Source: an archaeon CG10_big_fil_rev_8_21_14_0_10_43_11
GTDB taxonomy: Archaea > Nanobdellota > Nanobdellia > PEZQ01
Assembly: GCA_002763265.1 (NCBI GenBank)
Contig: PEZQ01000010.1
Location: forward strand, 21,981-85,980
DNA length: 64,000 nucleotides
Reading direction: 5' to 3'
Shown here: piece by piece, positions 24,997 through 32,860 of the stretch
Position numbering within the stretch: position 1 is the stretch's first letter
Layout: each line of letters opens with the position of its first letter
Program-made: the position numbers and the translations under genes
The notes under the pieces: generated by a model
What the model was told of the DNA's origin: nothing
Seen by the model: the letters and a program-made list of their open reading frames with translations, nothing else
Database searches by the model: none

Positions 24997-26712
24997 ATGG
25001 CAAAGCTTATTGCATGGTTTAAAGACATAGACTCGAATAATTCCCACGAAGTTGGTGAGAGCCTTGCAAAACTAGGAGAACTCTACTCATCAAACTTTCC
25101 AGTAAACCTTGGCTTTGTTATTACCACCAGCGCGTTTGATGAGTTTTCAAATGCAAATGGTCTTTGCAAAAAACTTGCTGACATCACTTCCCAAGCACGC
25201 CTTAATGATTCAAACAGTATTCTTGAAGCAAGCAAACGCGCAACAGAACTTATTATGAACGCAACGGTTCCCGCATACGTGCAGGACCGCGTGCTCTCAG
25301 CATACCACAATCTTGAAACAGGTGGTGAGCGCTTTGCAGCGCTCAACTCAACCGCGTATGCTATGATTAGTGCGGGGCGCGCGAGAACTCCGCAAGTCCA
25401 GATTACCTCCTCACTATGTTCTGAAGCAACAAGAGGGTACTCATTTGGAGGAACACGAAAAACAATTTCAAATATTCAAGGTGATGAAGCCCTTGTTCAC
25501 GCGCTCAAACGCGCGTGGAGTGCGCTCTATGAACCGCAAGCGATTTACTATTTCAAAAAGCATGGCTTTCATGAAGGTTCAATTGCCGTATGCGTGCAAA
25601 AAATGGTTGATGAAGAACAATCAGGTATTGCATTCTCAACCAACCCTCTTACTCAGGAAAAAGAAGTTGTGGTTGAAGCAATTTGGGGCTGGGCGCGACC
25701 TCTTGAAGAGGGAACAATCACACCAGACTCGTACACGGTTGGCCCTGAGCATTTACAAGTTGTTGAACGCAAAATAAACCGACAAGAATGGCTTCTCACA
25801 CGAGACCTTCGCACTATGAAAGAAACAAAAAAAGAACTCTCAACTGAGCGAAGCAATTCAGCAGTGCTTACTGATGATGTGATAAAGCGTGTTGCACACC
25901 TTGCAAAAAAAGTTGAGCGGCACTTCCTCAAATCCCACTTCATCCGATTTTGTGTTATTTCAAACCGCGTGTACCTCACCGGCGTGCACGAACTTCTCCC
26001 GCCCCGTTCGCAAGGAAGTGCTGAACTTCAATCAGGCATGCAAAAAGTTGCAAGCGGAGTATCCGTATCACAAGGAAGCGCTACTGGTACGCTACGCATT
26101 GCAGGAACTGCTGACGCACTCTTCTCGCTTCCCGCAGACACCGTGCTTGCTGTTAAAACGCTCTCACCAAAACTTATTGCCCACCTTGAAAACATTGTAG
26201 GAATTGCAAGCTTGCACGGTGGGCTTGGGTCTGAACTTGCTATTCTTGCGCGTGAACTTGCAAAACCCATTGTTACCCAATCAACTGATTTTACCAGTCT
26301 TGACGAGAATGATACTATTCTTCTTGATACGCAGAGTGCATCACTTTACAGCGTACAAACACCTGCGCCACCATTAGAATCGCACAACTCATTTGAAAAC
26401 GCGTTTCCTGCACCGTCATTTCTTGACACTGAACAAAACATGACACAACCACTACCTGCACAACCAAGCACGGAACCGTCATTTGTGCCAAAACCACTTT
26501 CACCACTCTTAGCAACAAAACCTACTTCAAGCGCGCTCACGGTTGGATTCAGCTCAGCTGAAGGAATATTTCTCCAAGAACTCATCGCGCTTTGCACGCG
26601 CTTTGGTGTGAACATGCATATTGCAACCACGAAAAAAGAAGAATCAAAACTAACACCACAACCGCAAGAAGAGCAAGCATCAAAAAACCAGCAGTTCATG
26701 CCTTTTTGGTAA
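24997..26712 (+). CDS. PEP synthase/PPDK-like protein with degenerate phosphohistidine domain (probable pseudoenzyme)
   Basis: Residues about 1-320 resemble the PPDK/PEP synthase nucleotide-binding domain: FPVNLGFVITTSAFDEF, SSLCSEATRGYSFGGT, VQKMVDEEQSGIAFSTNP. The next segment (about 345-440) matches the swivelling phosphohistidine domain, but the catalytic motif (normally GG-x-T-S-H-A-A) reads GGLGSELAIL, with Glu413 where the phosphorylated His should be. The C-terminal PEP/pyruvate TIM barrel is absent; instead a Pro/Ser/Thr-rich linker (about 450-515) leads to a short end domain. Phosphotransfer chemistry is therefore unlikely. Start ATG chosen over TTG at 24985. Confidence 0.75.
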   Translation: MAKLIAWFKDIDSNNSHEVGESLAKLGELYSSNFPVNLGFVITTSAFDEFSNANGLCKKLADITSQARLNDSNSILEASKRATELIMNATVPAYVQDRVLSAYHNLETGGERFAALNSTAYAMISAGRARTPQVQITSSLCSEATRGYSFGGTRKTISNIQGDEALVHALKRAWSALYEPQAIYYFKKHGFHEGSIAVCVQKMVDEEQSGIAFSTNPLTQEKEVVVEAIWGWARPLEEGTITPDSYTVGPEHLQVVERKINRQEWLLTRDLRTMKETKKELSTERSNSAVLTDDVIKRVAHLAKKVERHFLKSHFIRFCVISNRVYLTGVHELLPPRSQGSAELQSGMQKVASGVSVSQGSATGTLRIAGTADALFSLPADTVLAVKTLSPKLIAHLENIVGIASLHGGLGSELAILARELAKPIVTQSTDFTSLDENDTILLDTQSASLYSVQTPAPPLESHNSFENAFPAPSFLDTEQNMTQPLPAQPSTEPSFVPKPLSPLLATKPTSSALTVGFSSAEGIFLQELIALCTRFGVNMHIATTKKEESKLTPQPQEEQASKNQQFMPFW

Positions 26713-26715
26713 CGT

Positions 26716-27420
26716 TTATAATAAGTGGTGAGCATAATCAAGAATTTCGCTCTCACTAATTGCACACCCATTAAGTTTTAGACCCCATAACAGTCCTTCT
26801 AACACTTTTGAACGCTTTTCAGAAATGTTGAGAATTTGCTCTTCTTGCTCATAATCTTTAAAATAGTCATTGTCAAACGCAAGCGCGACAAGTTCAGTGC
26901 TTCGAAACACACGCAATCCACTGCAGCACTCAGAGAATCTTTGAAGCGCGCTTTTATCAAGGCTTACGGGCGTGTGCAACTTGTTTTTCAAATGTGTTTG
27001 CAGGCTTGCAGGATTTTCAACAAGCAAGCGCGTTGTGCGCTCGTCAACAAGAATGGTCGCCTCTTTGAGCAGGGTTGCAAGCGCAATTACTTCTGCTTCT
27101 CCCCGATGAATAATGTGAAGCGGATTATTTTTTGCAATCAACACGCGATTTGCCTCTTTAAGCACGCGCTCGGTCATGTCTTGGAGTTCTTTTGGTTGTT
27201 TGAGCAGGATATATCCTTTTTTGAGGAGTTCAAGCAAGCGAAAACCCTCTGTTCGAAACTTTTTTGACGTGATGGCGCGTTCAATACTTTCACTCATCAC
27301 GCTTGGTCCAATCACAAATTCAACGTCAAAATCTTCTCTCAAACGCTTAAACAAACTCAGCATACAGTTTGAGGACAGGCTGATAAGGGTTGACGAATCC
27401 ATAACAAGACTGTGCGTCAT
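26716..27420 (-). CDS. PIN-domain-like protein
   Basis: 234 residues. VMDSSTLISLSS at the start (Asp8), GEAEVIALATLLKEA (about 114-128) and ILVDERTTRLLV (about 130-141) place acidic residues as in PIN ribonucleases. The C-terminal 90 residues are an extra helical part. It overlaps the HTH-containing gene by 4 nt, giving a regulator-PIN pair that could act as RNA-processing or toxin-antitoxin partners. Nuclease activity is inferred from motif positions. Confidence 0.65.
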   Translation of the reverse strand: MTHSLVMDSSTLISLSSNCMLSLFKRLREDFDVEFVIGPSVMSESIERAITSKKFRTEGFRLLELLKKGYILLKQPKELQDMTERVLKEANRVLIAKNNPLHIIHRGEAEVIALATLLKEATILVDERTTRLLVENPASLQTHLKNKLHTPVSLDKSALQRFSECCSGLRVFRSTELVALAFDNDYFKDYEQEEQILNISEKRSKVLEGLLWGLKLNGCAISESEILDYAHHLL

Positions 27421-28025
27421 GGTTTCACCTTTCGCGGCTTAAATACGTCCTTGACTTGTTTGAAGCGTTGTTTGATATGTTCACTCACTGCTTCTTTATA
27501 GTCGCTTGTGCGCGTTTGCCCTAAATATTGCATGGCATCCCACTTGCTTACACCCATTAATTCAGCAACGCGCCCAAGACTTACCCCATGTTCGTACACT
27601 TTCCACGCCTTTTGCACTTTTGCCTTTTCTAAGACATGCTGGATGTGTTCTGAAAACTTCTTGTCTGCAGAATTGATTTGGCGCGTGATAAGCCGATACC
27701 CTTTGTCAATGTTTTTTTCATCATTTGCTTCAAGTGAGCGAACCACAAGACGAATGTCTGTGATGATTTCACTCCAAAAACGCTCCCACATGCGCGCGTT
27801 TTTCTCAAACTTGTAGCGCTCATGTATTTTTGAGAGCGCGTATACAAGAATACCGGTTCTAACTGAGTACTTGTCTTGAAACACGCTTGCATTATGAATG
27901 ATGTGATTGCTCCACTCCTTAATCTCAGCAGAATCCTGAGTTTCAATGCCATGCAACACATGTTCAAGAACGTCTTTGATATCAGTAAAGATTTCTGCAC
28001 GCTTACGATGCACCATACCCTGCAT
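27417..28025 (-). CDS. Helical protein with C-terminal HTH, partner of PIN protein
   Basis: 202 residues. The first 140 are helical (coiled-coil-like KNIDKGYRLITRQINSADKK). Residues about 143-172 (YEHGVSLGRVAELMGVSKWD plus AMQYLGQT) form a typical HTH with helix-turn around AELMGVSKWD. The tail is basic (KQRFKQVKDVFKPRKVKP). The 4-nt overlap with the PIN-like gene argues for a joint role. MQGM offers two close starts. Confidence 0.65.
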   Translation of the reverse strand: MQGMVHRKRAEIFTDIKDVLEHVLHGIETQDSAEIKEWSNHIIHNASVFQDKYSVRTGILVYALSKIHERYKFEKNARMWERFWSEIITDIRLVVRSLEANDEKNIDKGYRLITRQINSADKKFSEHIQHVLEKAKVQKAWKVYEHGVSLGRVAELMGVSKWDAMQYLGQTRTSDYKEAVSEHIKQRFKQVKDVFKPRKVKP

Positions 28026-28069
28026 ACGCGCATTATGTGATTTTAAGAATTGCGTTCAACACGTTACCC

Positions 28070-28423
28070 TTATCCGCAGCACCCTGCTCCGCCACCACAC
28101 GACTCGCAACTGTTTTGAATGTCATTTGGATTGTCAATGCTAAACCCTGCGCTCAACTCATCCTCAACATAATCAATTGTTGCGTGTTCAAGAAACGTTG
28201 CGATATCTGCGTTGTACACTACTTTGAGCTCAGGCACACCCTCATACGCGTGCGTTTCAAGCGTGTCATCATTATGCCGCGTATTTGAAAGCGAAATATT
28301 AGTTCTTCCTGTAAAGAGCACGCGCACGTATAACGTATCCTCATTCAGTTCCTTTTTCTTGCTTTCAACGATTTCAAGAAGTTTTTCGTGCGCGCTTTTT
28401 GTAACATACAGCTTGTTTTTCAT
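28070..28423 (-). CDS. A-type Fe-S carrier-like protein (HesB/IscA family), copy 1
   Basis: 118 residues from MKNKLYVTKSAHEKL. The family end GFSIDNPND matches the G-F-x-x-x-NPN signature, but the usual CGCG tail is replaced by SCESCGGGAGCCG, a Cys-rich end with CxxC and CC. The central family Cys is not seen (VLFTGRTN). A longer start at 28465 would overlap the neighbour; I prefer the ATG that leaves a 7-nt gap. It is a tandem paralogue of the next gene. Confidence 0.75.
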   Translation of the reverse strand: MKNKLYVTKSAHEKLLEIVESKKKELNEDTLYVRVLFTGRTNISLSNTRHNDDTLETHAYEGVPELKVVYNADIATFLEHATIDYVEDELSAGFSIDNPNDIQNSCESCGGGAGCCG

Positions 28424-28430
28424 ATCAGGT

Positions 28431-28814
28431 TCACCCACAGCAACCAGCACCCCCACTGCACCCATTGCAGGCCTTTCCTGCGTATGGACTGGTAAGCGCT
28501 AAGCGGTATTGTCCAAGCATGTCAGGAAGGTAGTGGAGCTTAATTGCTTTTTCCTGCAATGCTCTTGCAGTTATGTTGTCTGCAATTATTTCAAGACCCC
28601 CCACAACAAGTTGCTTGTCAAGCGCGTCTTTTTCATTATCAACTGCGGTTTTAAAATCTCCACTTGGGCGGTCATAGACAATGCGCAAGTATGCAGTGTC
28701 AAGATTTTTGCTCTTTTTAATCTTGCGCACTTTTTTTTCAACACCAGACAATGCTTCGAGCGCTTCTTGTGTTATTTCGAGCTCTAAGAGACCTCCTTCA
28801 AGAACATCAGCCAT
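28431..28814 (-). CDS. A-type Fe-S carrier-like protein (HesB/IscA family), copy 2
   Basis: 127 residues: LELEITQEALEALSGVEKKV, then IVYDRPSGDFKTAV and a C-terminal KACNGCSGGAGCCG. The NPN motif is lost, but the Cys-rich tail matches its neighbour (C-x-x-C-x-GGAGCCG). Tandem duplication followed by divergence is likely. Role in Fe-S cluster or metal delivery is inferred from the family and tail. Confidence 0.7.
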   Translation of the reverse strand: MADVLEGGLLELEITQEALEALSGVEKKVRKIKKSKNLDTAYLRIVYDRPSGDFKTAVDNEKDALDKQLVVGGLEIIADNITARALQEKAIKLHYLPDMLGQYRLALTSPYAGKACNGCSGGAGCCG

Positions 28815-28868
28815 ATTAAACTATGCACACAATCACTATAAAAACATTTTCACAATTGTTAAGTTCTG

Positions 28869-29159
28869 TTATTCTTTCAGGTGTTTTGCTGGGATGTACA
28901 TAAGATTTCCGCGTTCATCTGTTGCACCGCAACGAGTAATCATTATAGCCATGTCATGTTCTTTTGAAAGGTCATAGAGTTTTTGTGAAACAGGACATGA
29001 ATTGTAGTATGTTGAGTTCGTGTTAAGACGCTCACAATTTAGGCACATGCATTGCTCGCGCCGCGTTGCATCCATAGTGTTGTTTGCCCACACTTCTTTT
29101 GGATGGCCCTCTTTAAAATAACGATTTTCAATAAGTTCGATAAGCACAGATTTTGTCAT
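28869..29159 (-). CDS. Small Cys-motif protein, probable metal binding
   Basis: 96 residues. Four or five Cys in the middle, EQCMCLNCERLN (about 36-47) and NSCPVSQKLYDL (about 53-64), plus RCGATDERG (about 76-84), suggest a zinc or Fe-S site. The name is not recognised. It stands alone between the Fe-S carrier pair and tRNA-Thr. Confidence 0.6.
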   Translation of the reverse strand: MTKSVLIELIENRYFKEGHPKEVWANNTMDATRREQCMCLNCERLNTNSTYYNSCPVSQKLYDLSKEHDMAIMITRCGATDERGNLMYIPAKHLKE

Positions 29160-29223
29160 ACTAAAAAATAGTTACATAACAAGTAAAGAATATTTGTATC
29201 CTGTATCCGATATGAGAATAAAA

Positions 29224-29288
29224 AGCCCCGGAAGGGAGTGCACAACACCTTTCTTAGGAAGAAAGCTGTACCAAAGAAACGTAAAAAG
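29224..29288 (-). repeat. Duplicate of the tRNA-Thr 3' end plus hairpin-bearing spacer
   Basis: Downstream of tRNA-Thr, 29224-29239 repeats exactly the last 16 nt of the tRNA (29289-29304), starting at the discriminator base. Between the copies, 29247-29279 is homologous to 34382-34413 beside tRNA-Lys. It contains a perfect 7-bp hairpin with 3-nt loop (29249-29265). T-runs follow both the real tRNA and the duplicate on the minus strand. Confidence 0.8.
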
Positions 29289-29360
29289 AGCCCCGGAAGG
29301 GAGTTGAACCCTTGACCTACTGCTTACAAGGCAATCGCTCTACCACTGAGCTACCGAGGC
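29289..29360 (-). tRNA. tRNA-Thr(TGT)
   Basis: Folds as a standard cloverleaf on the minus strand: acceptor GCCTCGG/CCGGGGC with one G-T pair, D arm GCTC...GAGC, anticodon arm ATTGC-CTTGTAA-GCAGT with anticodon TGT, T loop TTCAACT, discriminator T. No intron and no CCA. The 3' flank starts CTTTTT. The 3' end is repeated downstream. Confidence 0.95.
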
Positions 29361-29408
29361 ACTGTTTTGTACTAAAACAATAAAGGGGCATATTTTAAAA
29401 GGTTTTAC

Positions 29409-30737
29409 CTATGCCCCGCGTTCATGCTCTTGTGAAAGCCATGACACAATTCTGCGCACTGCCTTAAGGGTGTCGCCACAATACGTTTCCAAAAAATCGG
29501 TTGTTAGCGGCACTTTTTGGGGTATGTTTCGCACTGCATCAAGTGCGCGTTTGCCATCAAAATTAACAAACGCCAAGCGCGCAGTTAACTCTTCTGGCGA
29601 ACGCTCAAAATCAGAGCCGGGCAGAATCGCAACACCTGTTTTATTGAGTATAGACTCGCATAATTCCACATCATCAAATATGCCTTTTTTATCAATGATA
29701 TCGTTGAGCTCGGAAAAATCGCAAAACACGTAAAAACCGCCCTGGGGATTGTGCACGCGAACACCCGCATTTCGAAGCGTAAGGGCACACCATTCGCCAA
29801 GCGCGTGGAGTATGCGAACCGAATCAGCAACGTACGCATCAATTGCTGAATTCTCTTTAAACGCGGTTATGGCGGCATGCTGTATTGGTGCGCTCACGCT
29901 CGTGTATGTTTCACTTGCAATTGTTGCCATAGCCTCTTTGAGCGCGTACAATGTGTTTGGAAAACTAAACGTTCCAAGACGCCAACCACCAGCTCCGCAC
30001 CACTTACTAAGCCCTGAACTAATAATTGTTCCTTCAGGATAATACGTTGCAATACTCGTGTGCGTTTTGTTAAACGTGAGACGTCCATAAATCTCATCGC
30101 TTAAAATGATGATATTATATTTTCGCGCAACCCTGCTAATTTCTTCCAATTCCTGCGCGCTATATATCTGACCTGTTGGGTTTGAAGGATAATTGAGTAT
30201 GAAAAGTTTTGGCGTGTACGGGTTTGCCTGCAAAAGACTGAGGTCTTTTAAGTCTTTTGCACTAATTTTCCACGTATTTTCAAAACGCGTTTTGATTGTT
30301 TTAATTGAATGGCCAAGAATACGCGCTTGCGGACGGTACGAAACCCAGCAGGGAGAGGGAAGAATAATTGCCCCCTCAAACACAAGCTGCAATAAAAACA
30401 ATAATTCTTTACTTCCCGGGCCAACAAGCACGCCCTCAGGCATGATGCTAACCCCATTCATGCGGGTATGATGTTCTGCAACAGCGCTTCTAAGGGCAAA
30501 AAGACCTTCTACAGGAAGATAATCTTTTTCATGCGCGTGCTCCTTGAGCGCTTCAACAACGCTTGTTGGAACGGGAAATGGTGACTGACCAAGACCAAGT
30601 TTGAATACGTCCCTGCCTTGCGCTTTTAGTGCGTTACATTGCTCATTTATTACAAGTGTTGCGCTTTTTTTAAGACCGCGAACTGTTTTTCGAAGCAGAT
30701 TTTTCCGCTCAATAACACCATACCTTGTGTTAGACAT
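29409..30737 (-). CDS. Class I/II PLP-dependent aminotransferase
   Basis: 442 residues. Motifs: LGLGQSPFPVP near 47-57, VGPGSKELLF near 104-113, NYPSNPTGQIY near 182-192 (Asn for PLP), LSDEIYGRL near 213-221 (Asp/Tyr), SSGLSKWCGAGGWRLG near 241-256 with the Schiff-base Lys. The Arg in TARLAFVNFDG fits carboxylate binding. Family is aspartate/aromatic aminotransferase fold I; exact donor cannot be read. TTTAAAGG about 26 nt upstream suggests a leaderless mRNA. Confidence 0.88.
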   Translation of the reverse strand: MSNTRYGVIERKNLLRKTVRGLKKSATLVINEQCNALKAQGRDVFKLGLGQSPFPVPTSVVEALKEHAHEKDYLPVEGLFALRSAVAEHHTRMNGVSIMPEGVLVGPGSKELLFLLQLVFEGAIILPSPCWVSYRPQARILGHSIKTIKTRFENTWKISAKDLKDLSLLQANPYTPKLFILNYPSNPTGQIYSAQELEEISRVARKYNIIILSDEIYGRLTFNKTHTSIATYYPEGTIISSGLSKWCGAGGWRLGTFSFPNTLYALKEAMATIASETYTSVSAPIQHAAITAFKENSAIDAYVADSVRILHALGEWCALTLRNAGVRVHNPQGGFYVFCDFSELNDIIDKKGIFDDVELCESILNKTGVAILPGSDFERSPEELTARLAFVNFDGKRALDAVRNIPQKVPLTTDFLETYCGDTLKAVRRIVSWLSQEHERGA

Positions 30738-30851
30738 TGTCGTCCCATTAGGTATTGCAATCCTTTAAATGTGCTTTGGTAGGTAACACGCGTTATATAA
30801 TGATTTTATGCAACTAATTTTAAAAAGAGCGCGCTTTCATAAACACATACT

Positions 30852-31361
30852 ATGAGTAACGCTGAGAACGCATTTGATTTTGATGTGTATGTGCACGCAT
30901 GCCAAGACAAAAAAGGAACTATTGAAATATCATACTTTATTGGCACCAAAGAAATCTCATGCCCTGACTTCTTTTATGCAACCAACCTATCGCACGAGGC
31001 TCTTGAAACACTTTCCCAGGAATTATCAAAAAAAACAGGCATTGCACAAGACACACTGCTTATGAAACTGCATAGCGGAACACCCAATAAGCCTGCGCTG
31101 TTTGAAATGCACTCACAAGTGCACCCTTCCTACTTTACCCTGCTCTTTCCAGACATTAATCCACAATGGCGCGCTATGATTAAAACAAGAACACCAAAAA
31201 ATAATCCCCGCAAACAATACCACTACCTTGTTTTAGAAACACCTAAAGGAACATTCTATCAAAATTTGGAAACGTGGTCTAAAAACATGCCCGTCAATCC
31301 GCTTGTTTCTGCACACTACAAGAATGGGGACTTAGAAATAATCCTTGCCCGAAGCGTTTAA
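30852..31361 (+). CDS. Hypothetical protein
   Basis: Not recognised. 169 residues, mixed alpha/beta, begins MSNAENAFDFDVYVHACQDK. A beta-rich core (STPSYFTLLFPDI-like region about 96-106, YHYLVLETPKGTFYQ about 121-135) and no membrane helix. ATTTTAAAAAG about 27-35 nt upstream is a TATA candidate. Its stop overlaps, by 4 nt, the end of the converging Cys-rich microgene. Confidence 0.55.
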   Translation: MSNAENAFDFDVYVHACQDKKGTIEISYFIGTKEISCPDFFYATNLSHEALETLSQELSKKTGIAQDTLLMKLHSGTPNKPALFEMHSQVHPSYFTLLFPDINPQWRAMIKTRTPKNNPRKQYHYLVLETPKGTFYQNLETWSKNMPVNPLVSAHYKNGDLEIILARSV

Positions 31362-31468
31362 CAACAATTACCGCAACCACAACCGTGTGATTCTTGCTTT
31401 GCGTCTTGTTTGCATGCACAGTCCTGTCTGGCGCAATTGCATTCTTTTTTATCTGTCATACTAGTCAT
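31358..31468 (-). CDS. Metallothionein-like Cys-rich microprotein
   Basis: A 36-residue reading frame on the minus strand (33 if started at the second ATG, 31459). It contains eight cysteines in pairs: EC-N-C, DC-A-C and a C-terminal GCGCGNCC, plus one His. This density and CxC spacing are typical of metal-binding metallothionein-like peptides. A TATA-like ATAAAAG lies about 30 nt upstream. Coding status is inferred from composition; there is no homology evidence at this length. Confidence 0.55.
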   Translation of the reverse strand: MTSMTDKKECNCARQDCACKQDAKQESHGCGCGNCC

Positions 31469-31558
31469 GCATGTTACCTTGCTTTTTATCTTTTATGTAT
31501 TCTAACAACGTGAAGTTTTGTAATCAATACATATGATACAAACCTCAAGCTCAATCTT

Positions 31559-31639
31559 ATGCGTGCAAAAGACGTAACCACCTTTGAAGACGAACAAAAA
31601 CGACTTGCTTATGCGTTTTTAGGACTCAAACAAGTATAA
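31559..31639 (+). CDS. Possible 26-residue small protein
   Basis: ATG-started frame in an otherwise empty gap, encoding MRAKDVTTFEDEQKRLAYAF plus six more residues, a plausible amphipathic helix. No clear ribosome binding site. It lies 38 bp before the GTG of the next gene. Weakly supported; the rest of 31469-31677 shows nothing else I can name. Confidence 0.2.
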   Translation: MRAKDVTTFEDEQKRLAYAFLGLKQV

Positions 31640-31677
31640 CTATCTAATTTTAATATTTGAACTGTATCTAGAACCGT

Positions 31678-32091
31678 GTGAGTAGTGAGTTCTCAACAAA
31701 CTGGTACTATCTTATGTATGCATTAGAAACCCTACCCCTTGACAGAATTGAGAAAATAAGCTGCCTTCTTTTTTCCACTAATTACGAATCTCTTCAAGCA
31801 TACGGAAAAAAACTCTTTGATTATCAATTCATAAAGTCTGAGGATGGCATTTTCTCACGCGCACTTCTTACTGATTTGGAATCACTTATTCGCCACCAAA
31901 TAATTGGTTTTACATCAGGGTTGGAATACAAAACAACAACCTTTGGAAAAAAAATTCTCAAATCTGCTTTACACGATTTTTCTCAGTTAGAAGACATTCT
32001 CTGCACGCTTCGTGAGATAGATTTTACTGCTCGAGTTAAAGATTTTGTTCTTGTAAGATACGCAAAAGAAGGCAACTCCGTGGATATTTAA
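31678..32091 (+). CDS. Winged-helix-like protein resembling SocA/Panacea antitoxin-type domain
   Basis: 137 residues with GTG start. LPLDRIEKISCLLF, then FDYQFIKSEDGIFSRALLTD and LESLIRHQIIGF ... TTTFGKKIL follow the helix-strand order of Panacea/SocA-like domains (the usual kYGPfS is EDGIFS here). Similarity is by pattern only. No obvious toxin partner adjoins it. Confidence 0.5.
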   Translation: MSSEFSTNWYYLMYALETLPLDRIEKISCLLFSTNYESLQAYGKKLFDYQFIKSEDGIFSRALLTDLESLIRHQIIGFTSGLEYKTTTFGKKILKSALHDFSQLEDILCTLREIDFTARVKDFVLVRYAKEGNSVDI

Positions 32092-32133
32092 AATCCAAAA
32101 GTATTAAAAATTATTCCTCACATTTCAATTAGC

Positions 32134-32817
32134 ATGGAATACACGCACATTGACCTTCACACGCACTGCGTGCTCTCAACGGAAGGCAGAAGAAAACAAA
32201 AACGCGGGTTCGCTCACATACCGCCAACATATGCTCCGCTCTCACTTCTCACACGAGCACGCCAGGTAGGTCTTGATTTCATCGCGCTCACAGACCATAA
32301 CATGATGCCCTCAATTACTCACAATCACATCATTCCCGGCGTTGAACTCACCTGCAAACCAGCATCACGCCTTGAACGCGTACTTGGCGAAACACATCTT
32401 ATCATCCTCAACCCAAAACAGGACTTTTTTAATACTGAAGCATTTCCTGACCTCTACGAAACAATTGAGAGTGCGCACGCAGACGGTTCAGTCCTCATCC
32501 TGCCGCACCCCTTTTATTTTGACCGCTCAAAAAAGAACTATTACAAAATGCTCTCAGGCGTTGAAACATATTACTCCTACAAAAACCCGCTCACACCCCT
32601 CTTGCGAAAAAACGCGCTACGAATAAATGCACTTGGTCCTGCGTGCGTTGCAGGAAGTGATGCGCACACGCTTGACATGCTTGGGTGTGCACAAAACGTT
32701 GTTGAATACTGCCCCACTGTTGACCATTTGCTGACTGAAATTGAAAATCGCGCAATTCTTCATGCACAAACCAAGCCATCTGTTCTTAACTCGCTTCGCA
32801 CGCTTATTGCTAATTAA
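32134..32817 (+). CDS. PHP-domain metal-dependent phosphoesterase
   Basis: 227 residues with all PHP motifs: IDLHTHCVLS near 7-16, ALTDHNMMP near 50-58, GVELTC near 69-74, LPHPFYF near 125-131 and GSDAHTLDM near 174-182. These supply the trinuclear metal ligands. Similar small PHP proteins hydrolyse phosphate esters or nucleotides; substrate unknown. No polymerase or other domain attached. Confidence 0.88.
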   Translation: MEYTHIDLHTHCVLSTEGRRKQKRGFAHIPPTYAPLSLLTRARQVGLDFIALTDHNMMPSITHNHIIPGVELTCKPASRLERVLGETHLIILNPKQDFFNTEAFPDLYETIESAHADGSVLILPHPFYFDRSKKNYYKMLSGVETYYSYKNPLTPLLRKNALRINALGPACVAGSDAHTLDMLGCAQNVVEYCPTVDHLLTEIENRAILHAQTKPSVLNSLRTLIAN

Positions 32818-32860
32818 GAAATAACAACCTATATTAATTTCACAATACCCTAATTACTCT

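Noticed and set aside
31559..31639. 26-codon frame as a confident gene
   Set aside because: Too short and without a ribosome binding site or conserved pattern; kept only as a low-confidence feature.
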